Notes: a model not told the origin generated them from the letters alone. Shown: positions 1 through 6,160, counted from the first letter of the stretch. The stretch: DNA of 9,203 bases from an uncultured bacterium (GCA_903824515.1 CAIJXA010000124.1:1-9203), one strand, 5' to 3'. Numbers and translations are program-made.

Positions 1-134
1 ACAATAAGAGGTTTGACATTCGGGTCGAGCACAGGAGGACTAGCTGGAAGATTTGTTGGAGCAGCTTGCGCCCAGGTAAGCATTGGCAACAAGCTGATAG
101 TGACAAGTAAAGACCCGAATAGTTTGCGAGACAT
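1..134 (-). CDS. 5' end of a secreted or membrane-anchored protein (partial)
   Basis: The first 44 codons of a minus-strand gene are present; the rest lies beyond the left edge. The ATG is at 134. The N-terminus reads as a textbook Sec signal peptide: basic start (S-R-K), hydrophobic core from about residue 5 to 21 (LFGSLLVTISLLPMLTW) and a probable signal peptidase I site after A-Q-A (residues 22-24). The mature part starts with a Pro/Ala/Thr-rich stretch of the kind seen in linkers of exported proteins. No family can be named from so short a piece. The gene lies downstream of ftsZ in the same direction, but a strong terminator (322-355) and its own putative promoter separate it. LepB, encoded at the other end of the window, is the sort of enzyme that would process it. 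Confidence is good that it is a coding start, low on function. Confidence 0.7.
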   Translation of the reverse strand, partial: MSRKLFGSLLVTISLLPMLTWAQAAPTNLPASPPVLDPNVKPLI

Positions 135-175
135 AGCTTTTGTTTTAAGATTTATTTTAAGTTAAAAGTGTTTTA

Positions 176-184
176 ATTATATCA
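176..184 (-). promoter_or_regulatory. Extended -10 promoter for the secreted-protein gene
   Basis: On the minus strand the sequence reads TGATATAAT: a perfect -10 hexamer (176-181) preceded by a TG one base upstream, the extended -10 form. No good -35 is visible at normal spacing. Transcription would begin near 169, giving a leader of about 35 nt before the ATG at 134, with no Shine-Dalgarno in it. Inference from consensus match only. Confidence 0.5.
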
Positions 185-321
185 CAGAAAAACAGAAAAA
201 GCTATGCACAGGGAAGACAGTAACATTCAAACAGGAAAACAAAAATGCAAGCGCAAACCAATTAAACTATGCTAGCAATACGACGACAAGCCCATAGAAA
301 TAGGTTTATTTTTTTGTAAAC

Positions 322-355
322 AAAAAAAAGACTAGGATTAATTCTAGTCTTTTTT
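322..355 (-). terminator. Intrinsic terminator after ftsZ (possibly bidirectional)
   Basis: A perfect 12-bp stem (324-335 paired with 344-355: six A-T pairs plus GACTAG/CTAGTC) encloses an 8-nt loop, with A and T runs on the two flanks. On the minus strand the hairpin is followed by a T-run (the As at 322-329), about 65 nt beyond the ftsZ stop. The symmetric A/T tails would let it work in both directions. Confidence 0.85.
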
Positions 356-383
356 AAATTAAATTCAATTGATTTTTTTGCTC

Positions 384-404
384 CATGTTTCATGCTTCAT
401 GTTT
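384..404. repeat. Heptamer tandem repeat, three copies of CATGYTT
   Basis: Three adjacent 7-mers (CATGTTT, CATGCTT, CATGTTT) lie between the ftsZ stop and its terminator, and a fourth unit begins (CAGG). On the minus strand this reads as AAACATG/AAGCATG units. It is one of several short tandem repeats in spacers of this window and does not appear to encode anything. Confidence 0.75.
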
Positions 405-419
405 CAGGAAAATTATTTC

Positions 420-1664
420 TTAGCGTTCCATCTTCCTTCGGATAAAAGCAGGAATCTCCAATTCATCATCTTCTTCAACTGATCTTGTTTCAACAACAGG
501 CGCAACTGGACGAGGTTGAATTTTTTCTTCAATAATCATATCCGGCTTAAGAATTTTTCTGGAAGGAAAAGTTGTTTCCCTGAATTCATCGTCTTCCTTT
601 TTTACCTCTTCTTTGGTCGTAACGGCAGAGCCATAAGCATTTGAAATAGTCGGAATCGGAGTCGATACACCTGCGCGACGAATTAATGGATTGTCCTTGA
701 AACCTCTTTCGGCATCAAAACCAGTTGCTACAACTGTCACAATAATTTCACCTTTTTTGACTTGATCATCAACCACGGCGCCAAAAATAACTTTTGCATT
801 TGGATCAATGCTCTCAGTGATAATATTTGCAGCCTCACTTATTTCCAACATGGTCAAGTCGCTAGAGCCAGAGATATTAAAGAGTACGCCCTTGGCCCCA
901 TCGATGGAAATCTCCAAAAGCGGACTGTTGATGGCGGCTTTGGCAGCTTCAGCGGCGCGATTTTCGCCAGCTGCAATTCCAATTCCCATCAGGGCGCTTC
1001 CACTATCAGACATAATTGCGCGCACATCAGCAAAGTCAACATTAACAATTCCAGGTTTTGTAATTAAATCAGAAATTCCCTGCACGCCTTGTCTCAAAAC
1101 ATCATCCACGATTCTAAAAGCATTAATTAGGGTTGTTTTTCGATCAATAATTGCAAGTAATTTATCATTTGGTATCGTAATTAGCGAATCAACTCTGTCT
1201 TTAAGATTTTGCAAGGCTTCTTCGGCAATTGTTCGACGTTGCGCACCTTCAAAAGAAAAAGGTTTTGTCACAACCGCAATTGTGAGTGCTCCAAGTTCTT
1301 TGGCTGCTTCCGCCACGACATGCGAAGCTCCAGATCCAGTGCCGCCACCAAGTCCGCAAGTCACAAAAACCATATCAGCACCCTTGAGCACATCCTGAAT
1401 TTCATCTCGATTTTCCTCTGCGGCTTGTCTACCAATTTCTGGATTCATTCCTGCGCCAAGTCCTTTGGATAAATTTTTTCCAATATGCACTTTTTCGCTT
1501 GCCTTGGAATGATGAAGGGCTTGCGCATCAGTGTTGATCGCAACAAATTCAACGCCCTTTATCTTTGCATCGATCATTCGAGTAATGGCATTATTTCCGC
1601 CACCTCCAACACCAACAACTTTAATTCTAGCAAATGTTTCAATATCAGGTTTGATTTCTGCCAT
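420..1664 (-). CDS. ftsZ: Cell division protein FtsZ
   Basis: FtsZ is the tubulin-like GTPase that polymerises into the Z-ring at midcell. The 414-residue product has the full family layout: an N-terminal nucleotide-binding loop GGGGNNA (about 20-26), the G-box signature GGGTGSG (106-112), the synergy T7 loop N208-V-D210-F-A-D213 that completes the neighbouring subunit's GTPase site, a variable acidic/basic linker (about 340-395), and a C-terminal peptide EIPAFIRRKMER that matches the conserved tail binding FtsA and other partners. Bacterial FtsZ usually has Thr in the signature (GGGTGTG); Ser here is the eukaryotic tubulin form. The ATG at 1664 fits the usual family start, but no Shine-Dalgarno precedes it. 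ftsA lies 192 nt upstream, the common order; the gap holds a probable promoter. A terminator follows the gene. Confidence 0.98.
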   Translation of the reverse strand: MAEIKPDIETFARIKVVGVGGGGNNAITRMIDAKIKGVEFVAINTDAQALHHSKASEKVHIGKNLSKGLGAGMNPEIGRQAAEENRDEIQDVLKGADMVFVTCGLGGGTGSGASHVVAEAAKELGALTIAVVTKPFSFEGAQRRTIAEEALQNLKDRVDSLITIPNDKLLAIIDRKTTLINAFRIVDDVLRQGVQGISDLITKPGIVNVDFADVRAIMSDSGSALMGIGIAAGENRAAEAAKAAINSPLLEISIDGAKGVLFNISGSSDLTMLEISEAANIITESIDPNAKVIFGAVVDDQVKKGEIIVTVVATGFDAERGFKDNPLIRRAGVSTPIPTISNAYGSAVTTKEEVKKEDDEFRETTFPSRKILKPDMIIEEKIQPRPVAPVVETRSVEEDDELEIPAFIRRKMER

Positions 1665-1798
1665 ACTTTTTCAATCTTCAATTAAAAAAATTATTTTTCC
1701 GGAATTGCACCCATTTTGTTTTGATATTTTTGTTTTACTATTAAAATCTACTTAATCTAAACTTTTAATGAAACGAGTTTCAAATTTCTCAGTACTTA

Positions 1799-1828
1799 AA
1801 TCTATCATATTCACAAACCCCATGTCAA
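1799..1828 (-). promoter_or_regulatory. Putative sigma70-type promoter for ftsZ
   Basis: In the ftsA-ftsZ gap the minus strand has a perfect -35 TTGACA (1823-1828) and, after 18 bp, TAGATT (1799-1804, four of six consensus bases). A better hexamer, TATGAT (1804-1809), overlaps it but only 13 bp from the -35, too close for normal use. Transcription would start near 1792 and leave a leader of about 128 nt. This would let FtsZ be made independently of FtsA. Consensus match only. Confidence 0.45.
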
Positions 1829-1856
1829 GCACCCTTGCTGCATTATTAAGAACGAT

Positions 1857-3119
1857 TTAAGGCAAAAATCGTTTAAATATATTTTTAACTTTATCAAATG
1901 TTCCTCCAGTTTGATGCGAAAAAAGATCAAAGGCCTTGATATTGCGTAAACCTTCCCTTTTTTCATCCACCTGATGCTGATGTCCCCATAAGACCAAGCC
2001 GGCAACAGTTGCAAATGAAGGGTCGTCAACCTTGTCCAGGATACCACCAAAACCAGTCGGAAATCCGACCTGGATTGGCAAACCAAGTACTTCTTTTGCG
2101 AGCTCATTGATGTGCATCATCTTTGCACCCCCACCAACAAGCACTCCCCCTGCGGGCAGCAGACCGGCCTTGCCTATTAATTTTAATTCTTTTTGAACTA
2201 ACATGAAAATTTCCTCCAATCTTGCTTCAATAATTTCAGCCACGTGATACCGAGAGACTATCCCATCCTCCCTCGAATCTATAAGGGAAAGATTAATCCC
2301 GTCCTTTTTGTCAATGTCCCTGATAACAGCGCTTCCATATTCAAGTTTTATTCGTTCAGCAACTTCCACTGATGTTCGAAGTCCGATGGCAATGTCATTA
2401 GTAATGTGTCCGGCGCCCAGGGGAAGAATTGCAGTGTGCAGCAGCTCGCCTTCTTCATAGACGGCAAGTGAAGTTGTTCCACCTCCAATATTTATCATCA
2501 CAACCCCAAGTTCTTTTTGTTTTTTTGTCAAAACTGAAACTCCAGCGGCAAGAGGTTCCAAAACCAAATCATCAATCTCAATTCCCGCCTGATAGGCTGC
2601 TTTGCTGATATTCTTTACTTGGGCGGAAGAACTTTCAATTACCATTGTGTCAACTTCCAGCCTGACCCCCTTCATACCTAAGGGATCTTTGATATTATCT
2701 TGATCATCAAGCCGATATTTTTTTGCAATAACGTGCACAATTTCCTTGTTCATTGGAAGCTGAATTGTTTGCGACTCTGTTATGACTCTATTGATGTCAT
2801 CCTCACAAACTTCTCCGTCAGCTCTCCCGATTGCAATAACGCCCTTAGAATTTGCAAATTCAATATCTGAGCCGCCAATATTAAATATCGCATTTTTAAT
2901 TGGAATTCCAGCCATTCTTTCAGCAACTTCAACTGCAGAAATTATTGTCTTGGCTATATCTTCCACATCAGTAATTACGCCACGCCTAATCCCAGCCGAA
3001 GGAATTGAACTAACCCCAATTACGCGAAGATTCTCCTCGCCCTTTATTTGTTGAGCTATAATAGTCCGCGTGTTTGACGTTCCAATGTCAATACTAGCCA
3101 AAATAAAATCTTTAGACAT
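1857..3119 (-). CDS. ftsA: Cell division protein FtsA
   Basis: FtsA is the actin-like ATPase that tethers FtsZ filaments to the membrane and recruits later division proteins. The 420-residue product shows the actin-fold signatures in order: phosphate-1 loop DIGTSNTRT (11-19), the SHS2/1C region that replaces an actin subdomain (about 85-165), phosphate-2 loop NIGGGTTSLAVYE (210-222), and the adenosine motif GGVLVGGGAKM (324-334). The C-terminus (DKVKNIFKRFLP) is a short amphipathic basic/hydrophobic helix, the typical membrane-targeting sequence, after a variable linker. The length matches the family (about 420). The ATG at 3119 gives the canonical start; no Shine-Dalgarno is visible. It lies upstream of ftsZ in the same direction. 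A good promoter about 270 nt upstream, beyond a long leader, suggests transcription independent of dgkA. Confidence 0.98.
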   Translation of the reverse strand: MSKDFILASIDIGTSNTRTIIAQQIKGEENLRVIGVSSIPSAGIRRGVITDVEDIAKTIISAVEVAERMAGIPIKNAIFNIGGSDIEFANSKGVIAIGRADGEVCEDDINRVITESQTIQLPMNKEIVHVIAKKYRLDDQDNIKDPLGMKGVRLEVDTMVIESSSAQVKNISKAAYQAGIEIDDLVLEPLAAGVSVLTKKQKELGVVMINIGGGTTSLAVYEEGELLHTAILPLGAGHITNDIAIGLRTSVEVAERIKLEYGSAVIRDIDKKDGINLSLIDSREDGIVSRYHVAEIIEARLEEIFMLVQKELKLIGKAGLLPAGGVLVGGGAKMMHINELAKEVLGLPIQVGFPTGFGGILDKVDDPSFATVAGLVLWGHQHQVDEKREGLRNIKAFDLFSHQTGGTFDKVKNIFKRFLP

Positions 3120-3388
3120 ATTTTAAAAAAGGGGATGCTTGGGATTTTCCCAATTATTTTCCTATTAATATTTTTATTTTAAACTCAAATGTAAACCAAA
3201 ATTGAACAACACTTAGGCTTCTTAGAAATTGCAACAAGCTAAATTGCGTGGTTCGTGCTGAGATTTGTGTCAGGTTTGTCTTAAAAAAAGCTGAAAGCTA
3301 TCGAGATAACTTGAAGATTCTTTTAAACAAAGGTGGTGCGGCGATGAGTTAGAAATGGATGAGTTATCTTGCAGCAAAGACTCAGTCA
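3120..3388 (-). promoter_or_regulatory. Long untranslated leader of ftsA
   Basis: No gene was found in the 316 bases between ftsA and dgkA. If transcription starts near 3382 the ftsA leader is about 260 nt. It contains an 8-bp inverted repeat, AGATAACT (3304-3311) with AGTTATCT (3362-3369), and a 9-nt direct repeat GATGAGTTA at 3343-3351 and 3358-3366. The second copy overlaps the inverted repeat. A small AGCT-TTC-AGCT hairpin followed by seven Ts on the minus strand (3283-3300) could act as a weak attenuator. The structure is visible; any regulatory role is inference. Confidence 0.35.
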
Positions 3389-3417
3389 ATTATATATGAA
3401 ATTCGGTTTTATCGCAA
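3389..3417 (-). promoter_or_regulatory. Sigma70-type promoter upstream of ftsA
   Basis: The minus strand has TTGCGA (-35, 3412-3417), a 17-bp spacer and a perfect TATAAT (-10, 3389-3394). It sits about 20 nt past the dgkA stop and points at ftsA, with predicted start near 3382. Confidence 0.65.
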
Positions 3418-3435
3418 AAATCAAAATTATTAATC

Positions 3436-3822
3436 CTATAATGCATTTAAAAAACCCGTCAAGTCCCTGAAATATGGGTAGAAGATAATTACTCCAACCG
3501 CAATTGCCACCACCGATGAAATCAAGACAGCCCCAGCCATTAAGTCCTTTATTAGGTGAGCATATGGGTGAATACGTGGTTTTAAAATATCCATCACTCT
3601 TTCAAGCACAGTGTTTATGAGTTCAGCAATCAGCACCCACATAATCATCAAAATCAAAACAATCGCTTCCCAATTCTTAACCTTAAAAACAAAAATCAGA
3701 AACAAGACTAGTATTGCAACAAAAAGTTCAATCCGAAAATTTCTCTCATGCGCCACAGCATAAGTCAATCCGTCAATGGCATGCTTTAAACTTTTTAAAA
3801 ATTTTTTTAATTCATTTCTCAT
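3436..3822 (-). CDS. dgkA: Undecaprenol/diacylglycerol kinase (DgkA family membrane kinase)
   Basis: This small integral-membrane kinase family phosphorylates diacylglycerol or, in Gram-positive-type members, undecaprenol, returning the lipid carrier to cell-wall synthesis. The 128-residue protein has a basic cytoplasmic N-terminus with a surface amphipathic segment, then three membrane helices at about 31-47, 52-70 and 95-115. The signature is present as E67-L-I-N70-T-V-L-E74-R-V-M-D78, matching the family pattern ExxNxxxExxxD with its catalytic Glu, followed by K92-D93 and a small-residue stretch (MAGAVL) at the start of helix 3. The length is close to the usual 120-130. It follows ybeY by 21 nt, a common bacterial pairing (ybeY-dgkA), so the two probably share a transcript. 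A partial AGGA lies 9 nt before the ATG. Stop codon TAG. Substrate choice cannot be read from sequence. Confidence 0.93.
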   Translation of the reverse strand: MRNELKKFLKSLKHAIDGLTYAVAHERNFRIELFVAILVLFLIFVFKVKNWEAIVLILMIMWVLIAELINTVLERVMDILKPRIHPYAHLIKDLMAGAVLISSVVAIAVGVIIFYPYFRDLTGFLNAL

Positions 3823-3843
3823 AATGTTTTATCCTATCAAAGA

Positions 3844-4344
3844 TTATTTTTTGCATTCAACTATTTTTCCACTTAATTCATCTGCAACAGATTGCTGCAA
3901 ACAAAACATTTTCTTTCCATGAGGAAATCCCAACAGGTGAAGTATACCATGCGAAATAATATAAGTCATGGCATATTCAAAAGACTGGCCATCCTCAGTG
4001 GCATTTTTCCTCACATAAGCCGGACAAACAATCAGCTCCCCCAAGAAAGTTTCGCTTCCTTGCGTTTTTAAATTTTTCAAAAGCAATGATTGCCTGCCTT
4101 CATATTCCGCAAAAGAAAGCACGTCAGTAGCGGCATCCTTCTTGCGATATTGGTTATTCAAGGTTTTAATTTCCTCTTCAGTCACCATGGCCAAGCTAAG
4201 CTCAAATTTTTTTCCTTCAAAGGATTCACTCAAAGCCAAAGCAATCGTTTTTTCAAAAACAGCCTGGACTTTCCGCTTGGAGAATTTATCCTTGGTTTTA
4301 TTGTTTATTTCGACGAGATATTTCATATTTTTCTGATTTTTCAT
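3844..4344 (-). CDS. ybeY: Endoribonuclease YbeY (16S rRNA maturation)
   Basis: YbeY (UPF0054) is a metal-dependent endoribonuclease involved in 16S rRNA 3'-end processing and ribosome quality control. The 166-residue product carries the family's substrate-side motif Y66-RKKDAATDVLSF and the zinc-site motif HGILHLLGFPH (132-142), with all three metal-ligand histidines H132, H136 and H142. The canonical motif ends G-Y/F-D-H; here the Asp before the last His is Pro (P141), a notable change. The C-terminus ends with Cys and lysines. Two in-frame ATGs exist, at 4344 and at 4326 (residue 7). Neither has a Shine-Dalgarno; the second would start at MKYLVEIN, which resembles typical family starts, so the true start is uncertain by six residues. 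dgkA follows 21 nt downstream. Confidence 0.92.
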   Translation of the reverse strand: MKNQKNMKYLVEINNKTKDKFSKRKVQAVFEKTIALALSESFEGKKFELSLAMVTEEEIKTLNNQYRKKDAATDVLSFAEYEGRQSLLLKNLKTQGSETFLGELIVCPAYVRKNATEDGQSFEYAMTYIISHGILHLLGFPHGKKMFCLQQSVADELSGKIVECKK

Positions 4345-4404
4345 TAAATTTACTACTAATTAAATAATAAATATTAACCTAAAATAAGCTATTTTTTTCA
4401 AAAA

Positions 4405-4430
4405 CTTCATCTAATTTCATCTAATTTCAT
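4405..4430. repeat. Decamer direct repeat (CTAATTTCAT)
   Basis: CTAATTTCAT occurs twice in tandem (4411-4430), with a partial copy (CTTCAT) just before. It lies in the spacer upstream of ybeY, after the BRO-HNH gene. Nothing else recognisable is present in this 134-nt spacer, and no convincing ybeY promoter was found. Confidence 0.7.
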
Positions 4431-4478
4431 CGCCCTCAGACAATGACCACCATCCGCCCCTATCAGATCCTGCATGTT

Positions 4479-5138
4479 TTATTTTCCTGATTTTGTTCGG
4501 TTGCAATTTTTGCAGAGCATTTGGCAATTTTTGGAAATCGTCTTTCCGCCTTCGTGCCAAGGGGTGATGTGGTCAGCTTCCATTTCTTGGATTTCAAAAT
4601 GCTTTTTGCATTTTTTGCAAATTCCTTTTTGCTTTTCTTTGGCGCCTCTCTTTTTCCATTCATCCGTAAGCTCCTCACGAATTGCAATCCCGCGCATTCG
4701 CTTCTCAATCCAATCTTCGCTATAGCCTTTCAGTTTATATAGCACCCTTGTTCGCTTGGTCGCTAACGCTGGATCTTCAATTTCTTGCACTCGCTCGAAG
4801 CCAACTCTTGCCAACCAAAGCTTGATTGGCTCGGCTTTTTTACTTGGGACGGACTGAATCAAGCGCAAAATTGTTTCCACATTTGCCACATCTGTTTCTC
4901 GCATTTTCCCGTCTTGAGCAATCATTTTCAACCGGTCACAATTTGTGACCACCTCACTTCCCTCACTTTTTAAGCGATTTTTAAGTGTAGTCTAATATGT
5001 TTTAGCTCTGTCATAATTTAATTGCTCAGTAAGTGCCGCGACAATATCAATCACTGAAAAATACCAAGTTTCAGTTTTTTCATCGTAGTGGCGACGAATC
5101 TTGAAATTTTCAAAAATAGCCAGTGAGTTATTTTTCAT
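4479..5138 (-). pseudogene. BRO/DinD-like protein fused to an HNH domain, interrupted by an in-frame TAG
   Basis: Reading from the ATG at 5138 gives one continuous frame of 219 codons with a single internal stop, TAG at codon 49 (4992-4994). Codons 1-48 read like a BRO N-terminal (Bro-N) start: MKNNSLAIFENFKIRRHYDE, then a TWYFSVIDIVAALTEQ segment. Codons 50-163 continue the same family without a shift: LKNRLKSEGSE, a DGKMRETD motif, then LRLIQSVPSKKAEPIKLWLA and LTDEWKKRG. These resemble DinD/BRO-like proteins. In relatives I recall, the residue at the stop is Trp (KYW), so TGG to TAG is the simplest explanation. The last 45 residues form an HNH nuclease module: C174-KK-C177, D189-H190, H195 and C209-KN-C212. 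The part after the stop could still be made by reinitiation (GTG at 4952 or internal ATGs), but no Shine-Dalgarno supports that. Function is unknown; a DNA-damage or mobile-element role is only a guess. Confidence 0.8.
4934..4950. repeat. Perfect 17-bp palindrome inside the BRO-HNH gene
   Basis: GGTCACAA (4934-4941), one central base, then TTGTGACC (4943-4950) form a perfect dyad. It lies within codons for V-T-N-C-D, about 40 nt downstream of the internal TAG and touching the alternative GTG start at 4952. It may be an operator-like site or an accident of the conserved protein sequence. Confidence 0.5.
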
Positions 5139-5170
5139 ATTACGCAAAATTGTTGATTCAAACTATCCTC

Positions 5171-5199
5171 ATCTTATCACCAAGTCGGCAATAACTCAA
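5171..5199 (-). promoter_or_regulatory. Putative promoter of the BRO-HNH gene
   Basis: The minus strand has TTGAGT (5194-5199), a 17-bp spacer and TAAGAT (5171-5176), four of six consensus bases in each box. Transcription would begin near 5164, 26 nt before the ATG at 5138. It lies just after the yqeY terminator, consistent with an independent transcript. Confidence 0.4.
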
Positions 5200-5212
5200 G
5201 GTTTTTACTCAT

Positions 5213-5242
5213 AAAAAACGAATCAACACCGAGATTGATTCG
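5213..5242 (-). terminator. Intrinsic terminator after yqeY
   Basis: On the minus strand an 8-bp perfect stem (CGAATCAA / TTGATTCG, 5219-5226 with 5235-5242) with an 8-nt loop is followed by six Ts. It begins about 28 nt past the yqeY stop and closes that transcription unit. Confidence 0.9.
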
Positions 5243-5270
5243 CTTAGGGACAACAAGAATAAATCATATT

Positions 5271-5732
5271 TTACGACCTGCTTTCAAGCTGGCTTTTCAC
5301 AATTTCGCGCACAAGATTGCCATCGGCTTTGCCCTTAAGGCTAGCCATAGCCTGACCCATGATTTTTCCAAGGTCAGCTAGGGTTGGATTTTCACTAGTG
5401 GCCAAAATTTCAGTCACCACTTTTTCAATTTCTTGCTGCGAAAGTTGCGCCGGCAAATATGGCAAAATTATTTCAAGTTCAATTTTTTCTTTTTCAGCTA
5501 AATCAGGTCGCCCACCCGCTTCAAATTGGCGGATGCTATCTTGACGCTGCTTAACGGCACGCGCAATAACTTCTAGAATTTCTTCCTCCGTCAGTCCAAC
5601 CTCGCGTTTATTTCTTTCAATTTCAACATTTTTAATTGCGCTATCAATTAAACGCAAAGTATCCCGACGAATGGCGTCGCCAGCTTTCATCGCAGTTTTA
5701 AGATCTGAAGTAATTTGTTCTTTTAATGTCAT
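5271..5732 (-). CDS. yqeY: GatB/YqeY-domain protein
   Basis: The 153-residue product (from the ATG at 5732) matches the stand-alone YqeY family, homologous to the C-terminal tail domain of GatB, the tRNA-dependent amidotransferase subunit that contacts tRNA. Its own cellular role is not settled; tRNA-related functions are proposed by homology. Visible hallmarks are the start MTLKEQITSDLKTAMKAGD, the segment RRDTLRLIDSAIKNVEIE, a long helical Glu/Lys region with RQDSIRQFEAGGR, and a C-terminal segment with LPAQLSQQEIE and GKIMGQAMASLKGKADG. The family length is about 150. The frame stays open seven codons upstream to a TTG, but the family start and the lack of a Shine-Dalgarno there favour 5732. 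It follows rpsU in the same direction, an arrangement known in other bacteria, with a 164-nt spacer. A strong terminator follows. Confidence 0.93.
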   Translation of the reverse strand: MTLKEQITSDLKTAMKAGDAIRRDTLRLIDSAIKNVEIERNKREVGLTEEEILEVIARAVKQRQDSIRQFEAGGRPDLAEKEKIELEIILPYLPAQLSQQEIEKVVTEILATSENPTLADLGKIMGQAMASLKGKADGNLVREIVKSQLESRS

Positions 5733-5841
5733 AGCTGCTGTGCTAATCCGCAAATAAATACTAATCCACGAATTACGAATAAAAAATTTACATTAATCAA
5801 CTTGGAGATAGAAACAAACAAATCGATACCAACCTGATTTA

Positions 5842-5887
5842 GCGAATATTCGCGATTAGCAGATTGGCATGAGATTCGCAAATTTGC
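5842..5887. repeat. Two short perfect palindromes in the rpsU-yqeY spacer
   Basis: GCGAATATTCGC (5842-5853) and GCAAATTTGC (5878-5887) are perfect palindromes in the 164-nt spacer after rpsU. Closer to yqeY the minus strand carries two near-copies of a GGATTAG-containing unit about 19 nt apart. None forms an obvious terminator because no T-run follows. No clear yqeY promoter was identified here. Confidence 0.6.
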
Positions 5888-5896
5888 ATCACGTTT

Positions 5897-6145
5897 CTAC
5901 ATTTTGCGTCTGATGTTTTTCAAAGCTTCATCATCAAATTTTCCAAGCTTTTTGAGCTTGTCAATTTCTTTGCGAATTTTAACTTTATATAATGCTTCGT
6001 CGCGTTTTTCAGTTTTGCTTTTTTCATCTTTCAAAAATCTCGTTCTTCGAGCACGAACAAGCACACCGCTTTGTTGCATCTTGCGTGAAAATCGTCGCAT
6101 CAGACTTTCCGTTGTTTCCTTTTCTTTTTTTCTTACTTCAATCAT
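5897..6145 (-). CDS. rpsU: Small-subunit ribosomal protein bS21
   Basis: bS21 binds the 30S platform near the 3' end of 16S rRNA and the anti-Shine-Dalgarno, and acts in initiation. The 82-residue product begins MIEVRKKEKETTESLMRRF, followed by SRKMQQSGVL and RARRTRF, the conserved core of the family (a charged start, ES-x-RRF-x-RK-x-QQ-x-G). The C-terminal half is a lysine/arginine-rich helix longer than in many S21 proteins (usually about 60-70 residues), ending KNIRRKM. The ATG at 6145 is chosen because a perfect AAGGAGG sits 8 nt before it; an upstream in-frame TTG at 6166 would place that signal inside the gene. It stops with TAG. yqeY follows. Two promoter-like sequences lie upstream, one so close that the leader would be only about 15 nt. 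Confidence 0.95.
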   Translation of the reverse strand: MIEVRKKEKETTESLMRRFSRKMQQSGVLVRARRTRFLKDEKSKTEKRDEALYKVKIRKEIDKLKKLGKFDDEALKNIRRKM

Positions 6146-6153
6146 ATGAAAAA

Positions 6154-6160
6154 CCTCCTT
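6154..6160 (-). promoter_or_regulatory. Perfect Shine-Dalgarno of rpsU
   Basis: AAGGAGG on the minus strand, followed by TTTTTCAT, then ATG. It fixes the rpsU start at 6145. It is the only full Shine-Dalgarno before any clear gene start in this window; dgkA has only AGGA, and ftsZ, ftsA, ybeY, yqeY, the BRO gene, lepB and hisS (at its ATG at 8089) show none. Confidence 0.9.

Noticed and set aside
808..1398. 196-codon open frame on the plus strand opposite ftsZ
   Set aside because: It lies entirely within ftsZ on the other strand, has no family resemblance, and is a by-product of ftsZ codon use.
1811..2107. 98-codon minus-strand frame overlapping the end of ftsA
   Set aside because: It is in a different frame within ftsA and its spacer, with no recognisable features.
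3322..3350. T-box-like sequence (AAAGGTGGTGCGGCG) on the plus strand
   Set aside because: It resembles the T-box core AGGGTGGNACCGCG, but the ACC needed for the antiterminator is absent, there is no downstream plus-strand synthetase or amino-acid gene, and the next genes are on the other strand.
4479..4952. Stand-alone 157-residue HNH protein starting at GTG 4952
   Set aside because: The same frame continues upstream through one TAG to a family-like N-terminus at 5138, so this is more likely the distal part of a broken longer gene.
4992..4994. UAG recoded as an amino acid genome-wide
   Set aside because: TAG is the terminal codon of dgkA and rpsU in this window, both at expected family lengths.
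5733..5753. TTG start for yqeY adding seven residues
   Set aside because: Family members start at M-x-L-K-E-Q; the extension has no Shine-Dalgarno and no family support.
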